Shown here: piece by piece, positions 21,529-31,775 of the stretch
Layout: each line of letters begins with the position of its first letter
Position numbering within the stretch: position 1 is the stretch's first letter
Origin: Byssothecium circinans
Taxonomy: Eukaryota; Ascomycota; Dothideomycetes; Pleosporales; Massarinaceae
Assembly: GCA_010015675.1 (NCBI GenBank)
Contig: ML977010.1
Coordinates: forward strand, 231,502 to 295,501
Direction: 5' to 3'
DNA length: 64,000 bases
Position numbers and translations under genes: made by a program
Notes under the pieces: model-generated
Seen by the model: the letters and a program-made list of their open reading frames with translations, nothing else
Database searches by the model: none
What the model was told of the DNA's origin: nothing

Positions 21529-24500
21529 ATGTCGGTAGACACCGCAGACGATATCATAGCGCCGCTATGGAAAGAAGCTTTTGCTGAGTACGAGAAAGAC
21601 ACCAAACGTCCGCTCTCTCCACAGCTTCTAGAGGCAATGCGGGGAGTCCAGTCTTCTGAAGATCTTTTACGACATATCGAAGAACAGGGTCAGGCATTTA
21701 GAAGCTTCAGGAGTAAACGCACAAAGCTATGGGGTATTCTCCACAACTTCGTTTCACCGTTGGCCGCCATTCTGCAGATTGCGCTTACGCCGAGCTCTGT
21801 GAGTGATGGTGTTGGCGTACCGTCCAGCGCTGTTATTGGCGCTTGCTTGTATCTTGTGAAGGTGAGCGAGACCTTTCATAAATGCGAGGTTTGAGTCTCG
21901 ATACTGATATGAGAAAATGCAGAGCTGCGAACGTGTGACCGAAGCGTATGACTGGATTGAGCAGGTTTTCAACGAGCTGCAGGAATTCTCTGATCGGTTG
22001 AACATTTACACCCAAGGCTCAATCGATACAATCCTCGAGAAAAAGATTGTGGTAATACTGTCGTTGTGAGTTACTACAACCACCACTGAAGCAACGCATG
22101 CTAACTGTACCTAAGTATGCTCAGGATCATCGGTCGGTCCGAGAGTCTCATCAAAGAGAAGCGCTTTCGTAAGTATTGGCCAAGTCGAGCCTCGGCCAGG
22201 CTAACCGATGATTCACTCTAGGCGAATACCTTCGAGTTACCTTCCTGGGCAAGGACGAGAAGACGAAGAAGCTCCTCGAGGATCTCAACAAGTTGTTCAT
22301 AGGTGAAGGGCAACTCATAAATGCCCTGATGTACGCAAGTAATCGAAGAATCGAAGAGAAGTTGGATAAGCAATCACTGTCCATAGGAAACGAGAAGTCG
22401 ACGGAGATGCTAAGTATAAGCAACGGTGGAACAGAATCTGGCACCCAAACAAACGAACGGATACAGCGAACACTTGTGGGCACCTCCGCGGCTGAAGATG
22501 TCCAAGAGATATTCTACAAGAACTCAAGGACTCTGCTAAAAGGCACCGGCGACTGGCTTCGGGGTGAAGAACACTTTGCATCATGGGTAGAGCGCCGCAC
22601 GGACATTCTTTGGATTTGGGGCGGACCGGGAGCTGGGAAATCGCACTTGGCAACCTCGATCATACTTCAGCTCCAAGAGTCCCAAGAGACGGAGCGAGGG
22701 ACTCTTGCCAGTCCAACAGTTGCGTACTTTTTCGTCAAAGAGAACAACGAGCTATTACGCGACGCCAATACCATTCTAAAGACTCTGGCTAAACAGCTAG
22801 TTGATCAGGATTCTCGGCTCAGGAAACACGTTGCTCAAATCAGTAAGGATCGGTCGAACACCATTACAGCGGAAGATACCTGGGAAACGATATTCCTTGG
22901 CTACTACGGAAATCCAGATATGAAGCCACGGTCGGCGTCTATTGTGATCGACGGGTTAGACGAGGCCACTGCCGACACACGACGTACCTTTCTCGGATTC
23001 ATGAAGGACGTTGTCGGAATTACGCGCTCAGCAACAAGACCAGTTCTTCAGTTCGCAATAATAGGACGAGCAAGCCTACGAGACGACATCGATTTTACGG
23101 GATTTGATCGAATGCATTTGATCGAAATCTCCAAGCACAAAAACAGGGAAGATATCGACAATTACATTCGAAAGCGACTGAGGGAGGTTGAGGTATTGCA
23201 AGAGCTACGCAAAATCGAGCCGCATGGTCGAACCATCGCAAAGAAACGAGCCGCAGCCATCAGATCGAAAATACTTCGCGGCGCTGACGGCGTCTTTCTA
23301 TGGGCCAAACTACTCATCGACACAATATTACGAAGAGAGCTCGCTGAGATTGATGTCATTCTCAAAGAACCTCCAAGAGACTTAGATGGCATGATAAGAT
23401 CTGTCTTCGATCGGTTGGCCAATGACAATGAACTAGATCATCATATCCTGAGGAAAATGCTCTTGTGCTGTGGATACGCTCGAAGACCACTGAACTTTGG
23501 CGAACTGGATACTTTCTTGAGCTTGCCCTCTATGAGACCGAATTTGCTGCTCTGGAAACAGGTTAGAGGCAAGCTTTCGTCTGTTTTTGAGCTTGACTTC
23601 CCTGCGGACTTCGACCCCGACGCAATACCAACCCAGGAAGTTCAGGACACAAACGACCTTGTATCCAATGATGGAACAGTCGTTGAAGACGTAGGTTCAG
23701 ATGATGGGTTCTCCGACTTTAGCAGCAACGCTGGCTCCGACACGGAAGAATTCTGGAGCAATGTACAGGATGAAGATGGAATCGAGAGCCCTATCGCCGA
23801 TCGTGGGCTACAGTCCAAACCACAAAATCATGTACATGATTCCACTGGTAACGCAATCCGCCATCTGTCGAATGGCCAGCTCAAAACCGAAATCACATTC
23901 TATCACACGCGCATAAAGGACTACATTGTTAGAGAGGGCGATCCCAAGACCCGCCAAATGCCAATGTCACCCATCGTGCCTCCTTCCAACAGCGTCCAAG
24001 TCCAGATGATAATCAACTGTCTCGATGTGCTAAGATTGGAATACTCTCTACAGCCCGGCAAAAGATATCTCGTGGAGTATCCCGTACGGTATCTCGCTGT
24101 CCACCTTGGTGACTTTGACGTTACTCAGGCCTCGGATGATGAATTCATTCGTGTTGTTGAAGGGCTCCATTGGCTTTTTGGTACAGAAAGAGGGACTGAG
24201 TGCTTCATTAGAGCAACCCAGGTGTACGATGTCTACCGAATTACCCCGACTGAGTTTCACTTTACGTGGGTAGGGTCCGACAAGGCTCTTCGGCTGGTTC
24301 AGAACTGGTTCAAGAATGCAGAAAGGCGCACGCTGGATGGAACGAAGTTAGGGGATGTGGAGCTGTCTTGGATTCGGGCCGCAGGGGAGAGTTTTGCGGA
24401 CTTACTCAGGCCATTGATGATGGCGGCAAGTAAAATCTGGCTCACCAAGCGAGGTTACGATAGTGAGGAGTACACGGATAAACAGGACCTCACTACATGG

Positions 24501-26340
24501 TTACTACGTGGTTGGTTATCTCTGGTACAGTCACTCTTGGCCCCTCACGCTCGGGATTACACTAACCGCCGCTGCTTTGTAGGTCAAAGACGGCGCTATA
24601 TCCCCTGAGATACAAGCCTTTGACTTCGATCGCGATGGGACAAAGTTTCACCTCTTGTCTGCTGAACATATCAAGACTATTGGGACGTGGGCAGATCTTC
24701 CACACGACACACATTGGTACTCCGCCATTGGCAGGATTTTGCTGAAGGGTGAATTCTACAAGGAGGCAAAGCATCACTTTCAAGAAGCCATTGCCCAGGA
24801 TCCAAAAGCTTGGGCCGCATTTGCTGGCATCGGACAAATCCATGGCCACCAGAGCGAATACCAATTAGCCATCGATAATTTGCTGCAAGCTATCGAAATC
24901 ATACCGCATAATCTGGCGATTATGAAGGGCGACCTCTATCCTCGCCTCTCTCTTTATTATTCAAAGCTAGAGAACAACGAACTCGCACACGATGCAGCAC
25001 AGAAAGGTTTCGAGGCCGACCCTTCTGATCTAGATGCGCAATGGCGTTATTTCAAGGTTCTTTACTGGCGAAGCGACTGGAGCGGTATCATGACCGCCAT
25101 AAGCGCGCTGAACAAGACGAAGGCAGAAGATATGAGTGGGACCTTGTTGACTCAGTTACTTACGATTTACGACGTTTACACTGAGATTGGACAGGCTTGT
25201 AGACAAAATGGCCAACCCTCTTGGATATTTGCCGTCATGGATGAGGCATTGAAGAAGGTCGACAATGAGCGTCAAGGGCGTGTTAAAACTGCGGTCCTGT
25301 CCAAGATGACCGAGTTCAACTACTACTGGTACGACCACCGCAGAGACCAGACTATAAGGTACGGCGAGATGTACATGGAACAACCAGGCGTAAGCATGGA
25401 CAATCCACAGAAGAAATGGGTGATAAGCAAACTCGCCCAGCTCTACTTCGACAAAGCCACCGCGCTTTTCCGCGCCGCGAACTCAGCCATTACCCCAGAA
25501 GTCAGTGCTCTTGCAAACAAATTGAAAGCACTGGCAGTTTCTGTTTTGACAGGTCTTTCGGAAACCTACGAAGGGTTTGAATTCTTCCGACAAGATTATG
25601 CAGCACTGCTCTGGGGCCGTTGGTTGAGAGACTACCAGAAGGCCGACGAAAAGTTGTGGCGCAAGTGTTTCAAAGGCAGGCTGCTGGAGCAGATGAAAGC
25701 CCTAGACGATGATGATCCCTCAAACGATGCGTTTGGCATGGTTTCGCTGGCTGACACTTTGTTCCACGCGGGCGATCGAGAGAATGCTGCTACCATCTTG
25801 GCCATCTTATTCCAGCTCCTTGAGGACGCTATAGCAAAGGAAGAGCGGGGCGATACAGAAGCCTCGGAAGAAGACCATCCCTCCAAGGATACCAAATCTC
25901 ACCCTGAACCTGGCAAGGAACACACGGAAACTCCAGACCAGCAGGATGCAGAGAACCGCAAACCAGAAAACGAGCCCAACGAGGAAAACGTCACCCCACC
26001 TCCATCTCCAGAAGTAACCCGCACCCTAACACTAAGCGTGCAAGCGGACTCATTGGTCTTCTCCTGTGACAATTGTCGGCGGAAAACTCGTGACGTCGAG
26101 GAATTCTTCTACTGCGAGGTCTGCTTGGACGTCCATTGGTGCGGGGAATGCCTCGTCATGGTCAAAGACAGGAGTCTCAAACCTGGATTGAAGTGGAACC
26201 TGTGCAATCCCGACCACGACTTTTATCGCGCGTGGCCTATACCGGAAGACGCGAAGGCATTGGCTGTGGAGTACCAGAATGGGGATTTGGGGTTGAAGAG
26301 AGAGTGGCTGGAGGGATTGAGGAGGGAGTGGCTGAGATAG
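21529..26340 (+). CDS. NLR-like STAND protein: Goodbye-like, NACHT, TPR, C-terminal zinc module
   Basis: Five exons, 21529..21861, 21923..22065, 22116..22168, 22222..24524 and 24583..26340, give 1529 residues; all phases agree and every intron has a GT donor and AG acceptor. Residues 1-210 match my recollection of the fungal Goodbye domain (start W-x-x-A-x-x-x-Y-x-x-x-T; helical; ends in KLLEDLNKLF). The NACHT/P-loop NTPase follows, with Walker A GGPGAGKS (310-317) and Walker B IVIDGLDEA (417-425). Then come a winged-helix-like helical region, an acidic linker, TPR-like helices (from ~990) and a Pro/Glu-rich linker. A C-terminal module has CDNC (from 1439), CEVC, CGEC and a CNPDHDFYRAWP end. 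Such proteins act as intracellular sensors in fungal non-self recognition and cell death; the ligand is unknown. A Doc/Fic gene starts 352 bp downstream on the same strand. Confidence 0.88.
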
Positions 26341-26692
26341 ATATTTTTTCCCATGATGGGGTTTACCAAAGAAAACTTTCTTTTGGTTCCATCTGTTCTG
26401 GGTTAATTAAAGATGTTGCATGTTTGAATTTGTGCTAACATACTAAACCCTGTTGTTGCTTGCTAAGTCAGCTGGTGGTACCGACATTCAAGCATCCGTC
26501 CCTCTCCAAACCTTTACATCCCTCTTGTTATCGCACGCACAACGCATACTAAACCTTCAACACTTCTAATACCGTGCCATCCTACAAGCCAGCCGAACGC
26601 ATGCCCAATTCCTCCCTCAAACAAGTAGGATTAAACGACTCATCCACCCCGCCAACTAAACCTCATCTGACCCGTGCACCAGGCCCCCAAAA
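26341..26692. other. Spacer between NLR-like and Doc/Fic genes
   Basis: 352 bp holding the NLR 3' flank and the Doc/Fic upstream region. No other gene seen. Confidence 0.45.
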
Positions 26693-27109
26693 ATGACATC
26701 GATAACACTAACCCACCGCTTCCTCACCACCAACCAAATCAAACGCATCTACGCCATCGCAATAGCCAACAACCCTCCGACGCAACCTAGCCTACTAGAG
26801 TCAGCAGTCCAGTCGCCGATAAACACCGCCTACTACGAGAACAACCAGGATTTATTTTCGCTCGCGGGGATCCTGTCCACCAAGATCTTGAAGAATCACG
26901 CCTTCTCCGATGGCAATAAACGGACGGGACTCCTTTCGGCGGATATGTTTATGAGGGTGAATGGGTATCGGATCCAGCCGAATTTGCTTGCGGCTGAGGA
27001 GTTGAAGGAGAGGAGGATTGAAGAGGCGCTTGTGAGGGTTGTGAAGGATGAGATGGGGGCGGAGGGGTTGGGGGGGTTATATAGTTCCGTTGCTGCGAAA
27101 GTTGATTAA
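26693..27109 (+). CDS. Doc/Fic-family protein
   Basis: A single 138-residue open frame. The Fic core motif reads HAFSDGNKRTG (residues 69-79), which is the Doc-type pattern H-x-F-x-[DE]-[AG]-N-K-R. Residues 44-68 (NTAYYENNQDLFSLAGILSTKI) and the helix after the motif also fit the compact Doc fold. Length is near that of phage P1 Doc, the toxin of an addiction module, which phosphorylates elongation factor Tu. Most other Fic proteins AMPylate. No antidote gene of Phd type is seen beside it. Doc-like genes do occur in fungi and may descend from bacterial transfer; whether this one is active or has a resident role is unknown. The intact motif argues for retained catalysis. Confidence 0.85.
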   Translation: MTSITLTHRFLTTNQIKRIYAIAIANNPPTQPSLLESAVQSPINTAYYENNQDLFSLAGILSTKILKNHAFSDGNKRTGLLSADMFMRVNGYRIQPNLLAAEELKERRIEEALVRVVKDEMGAEGLGGLYSSVAAKVD

Positions 27110-27175
27110 CCAAGTAGTACTATCGAATCCCCATCTTCATCGCCAAATAATGGTATTCCGTGTAGCTAGTAGTTG

Positions 27176-27769
27176 TTACATATCTTCCAGATTCTCGAGC
27201 TGGGTTCCCAACGTGCGCAAAGAATCTCGCAGCTGTTCCGTAAACAAACCTATGCACATATTATCGAATCAGCAGCTATACAGCCTCGAATGTAGGTGCA
27301 GACTCACTATCCTCTGTCCCGTCTAGGGCAATAGTGTGCAACTCTCCAAAAAGATACAAGGTAGCAGGGCTAGTCGCACCCTGGGATTGACGGGGAAGAT
27401 CATGCGATACCGAGAGCTTTAGATGCGGGGCTGACACTGATAACTTTAGGACTAGGAGATCACACGAAGTACAATACACTTACTACACGTGAACTCTCTT
27501 CTATCGTGATGCCATATTAATGACTCGGTGTCTGTGGAGGACTTATCACGCTGTTTGCTGGTGGAAGCAGCCGCTATCGCATTGCCGATATCTTTGGGTA
27601 CGAGGACGTATGCTTCGTGCTCATCGCCTACTTTAACGTCGATTTCGCGTTCGAGTGGCTGCCTGTGTGCATCGAGGGTGGTGAATTTGGCGCGCTTGCT
27701 GTGGAAGGTGCGGCGTAAAGGGGGGGTTTTGCAGGACTGGAGGAATGGACGAGGCAAGCGGGGGACCAT
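27176..27769 (-). CDS. Small protein of unknown function, three exons
   Basis: Proposed exons complement(27176..27249, 27308..27436, 27484..27769), about 162 residues; introns are 47 and 58 nt. The N-terminus (MVPRLPRPFLQSC, then LRRTFHSKRAKF) is basic and acid-free and could be a mitochondrial presequence. The middle has a short acidic stretch (DVKVGDEHEAYVLVP), and the C-terminus reads FTEQLRDSLRTLGTQLENLEDM, which looks helical. I do not recognise it. The acceptor of intron 1 is uncertain: a second in-frame AG 5 nt further on would also work. Consistent phases and a sensible C-terminal helix are the main support. It converges with the Doc/Fic gene with 66 bp between stop codons. Confidence 0.55.
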
Positions 27770-28178
27770 GATAAGGAGGCGGATTTGCTGTTGTGGGGTT
27801 CGTTGCGTGGAAAGATCCCTTTAGTACGTGTTGTTATAAAAAAGCGTGGCTGGTTATATAACAGAGATTTAGTAAGTTCTATTACGTCATCTATGTCCAG
27901 TGGTACATGCACGCCACCAAATATCGCAGAATATTTCTTTCGATTTTCTAAGTAGATGTAATGCAATACAGTCTTAGTAACGGGTCCGTAGACTAACGCA
28001 GGGAGCTGATTTTTCGCTTATCCTGTGACAGGCAGCAACTTGGGCATAGTGTTGAGTAGCTGACTTATCAAACGGTGCACACAGACTCAAGGGTAATAAT
28101 AAAGAATTATCTTTTTCACGATTTTGTATTCCGTATTAGCTATCCAAGAAACCCCTCAAATGCTAACAAGATCTGACC
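27770..28178. other. Intergenic, no gene recognised
   Basis: About 400 bp, relatively A+T-rich. It holds the upstream region of the 162-residue gene and the 3' flank of the hydrolase. Confidence 0.4.
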
Positions 28179-28985
28179 TCAAGTGGTAGCCTCCTCGATC
28201 AGGGTCTTCGCGGTCCACTCCGGCTTGCTGATGAACGGAGAATGGCCAGCATCGACTTTGATCACGTTCCCAATCTTATGGTTGCCGCTTCCTTTAGCGC
28301 TATCGACCAGATACTGCGCCGCAACCACGGTGGTCGGTTTGTCGCCCGTGCACAGAATGTAAGACGTCGGAATATCGCGCCATGCGGCGTGGTAAGTTGT
28401 ACCCCAGAACGCCCCGAAACTCTGCGGACGCAGATCTTTCGCCAGCTCGGCTACTGTCTCGTCATCTAGGTCTTGATAAAACATGCCTTTGGCGTCTTCG
28501 GGGTTCACGGTGATCACACCAGCCTTTGAACAAATTAGTGTCGCTTCTGGGGTGGGAGATTGGGAACATACTTCGAGGTCTGTTTTCATCTCCGGGACCA
28601 TGTTATCGCGGGTTCCGTGAGCCGAGTGTTGAAATCCTTCGGGTACCAGGAAAGCCGCAATATAGACCAGCTTCACAACGCCTCCTTTGAGGCCTTTGGA
28701 TGCACAGGTCTGCTTGTCGAGGCCCTTGAGAGCTGTACCGCCAGTCATTCCACTGAAGCTGTGCATGACGACGACAACGTCATGCTCCTGAACGAGGTCG
28801 GAAACGGTGCTTTGGATGAGTTCGATGTCCTTGGACCAGTCGGGCGTGGGTGGGGTGGATCCTGAGGAAGGAAGCGCGGGAGTGACTGCTGAATAACCGA
28901 CCTTGTTGAGCTCATTCGTCAATTTCTCCCAGCATTTGGGAGTGTGCCATGCGCCGTGGAGGAGAACGAAAACAGGCTTGGACAT
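28179..28985 (-). CDS. Alpha/beta-hydrolase (AB hydrolase-1 / methylesterase-like)
   Basis: A 268-residue open frame starting MSKPVFVLLHGAWHTPKCW, the oxyanion-region LHGAWH pattern of methylesterase-like alpha/beta hydrolases. The nucleophile region reads VVVVMHSFSGMTGG (family usually GHSxGG). The acid is likely Asp in ILCTGDKPT and the His in VDAGHSPF near the C-terminus. The segment at 28524-28571 looks like a 48-nt in-frame intron (GTATGT donor, CACTAAT branch-like site, CAAAG acceptor). Removing it joins KTDLE to AGVITVNPED, which fits the family better and gives 252 residues. Substrate unknown. No signal peptide is visible. Confidence 0.82.
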   Translation of the reverse strand: MSKPVFVLLHGAWHTPKCWEKLTNELNKVGYSAVTPALPSSGSTPPTPDWSKDIELIQSTVSDLVQEHDVVVVMHSFSGMTGGTALKGLDKQTCASKGLKGGVVKLVYIAAFLVPEGFQHSAHGTRDNMVPEMKTDLEVCSQSPTPEATLICSKAGVITVNPEDAKGMFYQDLDDETVAELAKDLRPQSFGAFWGTTYHAAWRDIPTSYILCTGDKPTTVVAAQYLVDSAKGSGNHKIGNVIKVDAGHSPFISKPEWTAKTLIEEATT

Positions 28986-29363
28986 GATAGAGGGTCAGAG
29001 GTGCAAAAGGATAGATTGAATGACAGTGGAGGAGTGAGCGTGGGTTGTTGTGAGAGACTGAGGGTCTACCACCGACCAAGAACGTTTGCAAACGGAAAAC
29101 CGTGCCCCAATCAACGAGTATACCCCTGTATCACCCTCCCGACTTTGCCTGGGGCAACATTTCGACTGCGCCGGGATGTGGATGAGATATACCAACAAGA
29201 ATCCACGAGACATGATGACGTCGCCCCCCTTCCCCTTCGTTGGCACCTTCCACTTTCTCTGCACCTATTCAGACGTCCCTATTGCGGCAATGACTTCTAA
29301 CAGTATATAGTTAGTAAGCTTCTTAGAACTAGCGATATGCTTCACCCACCGAAATACCAGAGG
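28986..29363. other. Intergenic, no gene recognised
   Basis: Upstream of the hydrolase gene and downstream of the small Cys-containing gene. Nothing specific seen. Confidence 0.4.
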
Positions 29364-29621
29364 TCAACAATATCGACACTGAGCATTGACAAGTGGTGCC
29401 TGGATAATGTGTTTCGGTGCCGGGGACTTGCAGAAGGCACTCTTTCCAGATCGGGTCTTTTGGGCACCGCATGCGTATTTCACCTCCTGGTATGCATGGC
29501 CGCAGATGGATGAGTAATAAATGTACCAGCCGCTTGCACAACCGTTTGGGTTCGAGGCGTTGTTGACCAGATGATACTGGACGTCTGCTCTCATTTGAGC
29601 TGGTGGAATTGGCGCTGCCAT
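29364..29621 (-). CDS. Small Cys-containing protein, unknown function
   Basis: An 85-residue frame starting MAAPIPPAQMRADVQYHLV with six cysteines: GCAS, SICG, YACG, FCK and the terminal QCRYC. There is no hydrophobic signal peptide, so a classical secreted effector is unlikely from this start. A TATA-like element on the minus strand (TATATATAG, near 29790-29800) lies about 170 bp upstream, which supports transcription in this direction. The protein has enough ordered-looking Tyr/Cys composition to be real, but I have no family assignment. Confidence 0.55.
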   Translation of the reverse strand: MAAPIPPAQMRADVQYHLVNNASNPNGCASGWYIYYSSICGHAYQEVKYACGAQKTRSGKSAFCKSPAPKHIIQAPLVNAQCRYC

Positions 29622-30271
29622 ATTGATTGGGGAGCTTTTGATAAATATACGAGTAGCTGCAAGGGGTTGGAAGCTTCGAACAGTAATTGGGAGGAGGAAC
29701 GAATGCTTGATCCAAGTGAGTACGATTGAAAGTATTGTTGAAGTAGAAGATTGGTGTAAGAGTTATTGATTTGGGTTGCAGCCAGAGGTTGCCTATATAT
29801 AACTAAGCTAGTCCCATTTGGGACGTAAACAACCGCCATGAGCGATTGCCGCGGCGGAAAGCCACGCTTTCCTCAATAAGGATATGGTGACAGCTTGTTC
29901 ATTATGATAGTGTTTTTTGGGCCATGGTCACCGCACCTCGAAAATAAATTGAATTGGCTCCATTTATCCACATGGTGATTTTGTGCGACCTAACCGACCA
30001 CGTGACCAAAGTCGTGTGAAGCTAGATATTGGTAATAACCACTACAAACTTGGCCCTCATGGCCCTCCATCCCACTCGCGATGGCCGCTGTTTGGCCAAC
30101 TGTACCAAAGTATTTGAGCGAACCTTTTATCTTGGCCGAGGATTTGCCGATGGGCTGGTCCCGAAATTCTCAACAACTCAAAAGCCCGGACACTCACTCT
30201 CACAGTGTCGAGACTGATTGTTCATCCCCATCGACAAAGTTAATTGTATCGGTATTTCCCATCAATTTACC
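29622..30271. other. Divergent upstream region
   Basis: 650 bp between the small Cys-containing gene and the kinase-like gene. A TATA-like element on the minus strand lies near 29795. No gene seen. Confidence 0.4.
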
Positions 30272-31606
30272 ATGATCAAACCCGAAGAAAGGTTCTTGTC
30301 TGAGGGAAAAGGTTATTTTGGCTCTAGGGAAGACCCCAAAACCGAAGCTCATTGCAACGTCTGGGATTGGGATCAACTGCGCATGATCAAGGTCAAAGGC
30401 ACCGCCAAAATCTTTCCGCCTGAGGAGGACGCCGAGGTTGCAATTTTGGCACGATTCGCTGATTACCTATCGCCCGAAGTTCGCGCGGTCACGGTCGACG
30501 ATGAAGGACTTATTTCTGAAGTCTCCACAGATTTGGAAGAGGACGATACTATATATATTGCATATCTTCCTTTCTCGGCCGCTGAATCTCTTCACGATTG
30601 CCTTACGGTCCAGTACTCCAAACTGCGACAGCTTGACCGGCTTGGCCCAGGTGTTGATCTGTCTGCATACTACGACGAATCCGGAATTCCCCAAAAGGCT
30701 TGCTTCAAATTCAATCCTATTGCGAAGCCTCGGAGACTGCAGATGGCATGGGATGAACTCAACGCTCTCAAAAGTCTGCCGCCACATCCAAATATATTAC
30801 CATTAGATCGCGTAGTCATCGAGGATGTGGAGTCTCGGGTGATTGGATTTACGACAAAATATATACCCGGCGGAACCCTTGATAATCCGAAGCTGCCTTT
30901 TCGTTTTGAGTGGCTACAACAACTCACGCAGCTTGTTGATTTCCTCAACCTGGATCTGGGAATCATGCATCAAGACATTGCGCCCCGAAATCTACTCGTC
31001 GATCCCGAAACAGAGAAGATTATTCTCTTCGACTTTGACTGGGTTGCCCGTGGCAAAAAGAATTTACTGGATGGGCGAGACGATGTGACTGGCGTCGCAT
31101 TCACGTTATATGAGCTCATAACGGGTGACACGTCCTTCACGAGCATCCCTCACTGGGATCGAAATATGGACATGGTGCAGAATACGTCAGAGTGGACCTG
31201 CAACCGCGAACTTGACTCTGACGTATCGACCTTCCGCAACTTTTTGAACGAATGGGTAACGATGCGGAAATCTGGCGACGACATGGAACGATATCTCAAC
31301 GTGCCCAACCGCATTACGTGGCCGGACCCACCAACGCCGTCCGACTATAGTGTACCTTTCGAACTTGGTACGAAGCTGAATGGGGAGACGAATTGGGTAA
31401 CGGGTCCGCGGACGAACCGCATTGCGATGGAGACAGGACAATGTGTCTTTCGCTGGGAAAGGCCGCCACAGAGCAGGTTGAGGAAGTCTGAAATGGCGTG
31501 CACTAGCAAATCGACGAAGACAATAGCATTTTCTTCCTATCCTTCGATGAGCTTGGCGTTTCCCAAATCTCGTATTCCTATTGATCGGATCGTCAGCAGA
31601 GGTTGA
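30272..31606 (+). CDS. Protein kinase-like (fungal kinase/phosphotransferase-like) protein
   Basis: A single-exon 444-residue frame, started at the ATG MIKPEERFLSEG. The catalytic loop reads HQDIAPRNLL (residues 233-242), with the Asp base and Asn metal ligand. The following metal motif is DFDW (254-257) instead of DFG. The ATP-binding Lys is probably in CFKFNPIA and the helix-C Glu in MAWDEL; a Gly-rich loop is not obvious. Similar atypical kinases are expanded in many ascomycetes and are mostly unassigned. The C-terminal ~90 residues after the kinase core are hydrophilic and unassigned. Activity is plausible but unproven, because the key catalytic residues are present. Confidence 0.72.
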   Translation: MIKPEERFLSEGKGYFGSREDPKTEAHCNVWDWDQLRMIKVKGTAKIFPPEEDAEVAILARFADYLSPEVRAVTVDDEGLISEVSTDLEEDDTIYIAYLPFSAAESLHDCLTVQYSKLRQLDRLGPGVDLSAYYDESGIPQKACFKFNPIAKPRRLQMAWDELNALKSLPPHPNILPLDRVVIEDVESRVIGFTTKYIPGGTLDNPKLPFRFEWLQQLTQLVDFLNLDLGIMHQDIAPRNLLVDPETEKIILFDFDWVARGKKNLLDGRDDVTGVAFTLYELITGDTSFTSIPHWDRNMDMVQNTSEWTCNRELDSDVSTFRNFLNEWVTMRKSGDDMERYLNVPNRITWPDPPTPSDYSVPFELGTKLNGETNWVTGPRTNRIAMETGQCVFRWERPPQSRLRKSEMACTSKSTKTIAFSSYPSMSLAFPKSRIPIDRIVSRG

Positions 31607-31775
31607 TCCACGGAGACGCAACAGATCCAATTCGTAGAAGAAAGGCGCCAAAGCGGCCTTTTAGTCTGGGGCATCATGTCGTTCTTCTTTTTAAGCTGCC
31701 TTCTTTAATATAAGCCTAAACTCCTGGCCTATCCCTGTTCAGTCTCTATGTAACATCCGTCCACCATCATCCATC

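Noticed and set aside
27452..27483. 32-nt intron in the gene at 27176-27769
   Set aside because: Too short for a fungal intron; the next in-frame AG gives a normal 47-nt intron.
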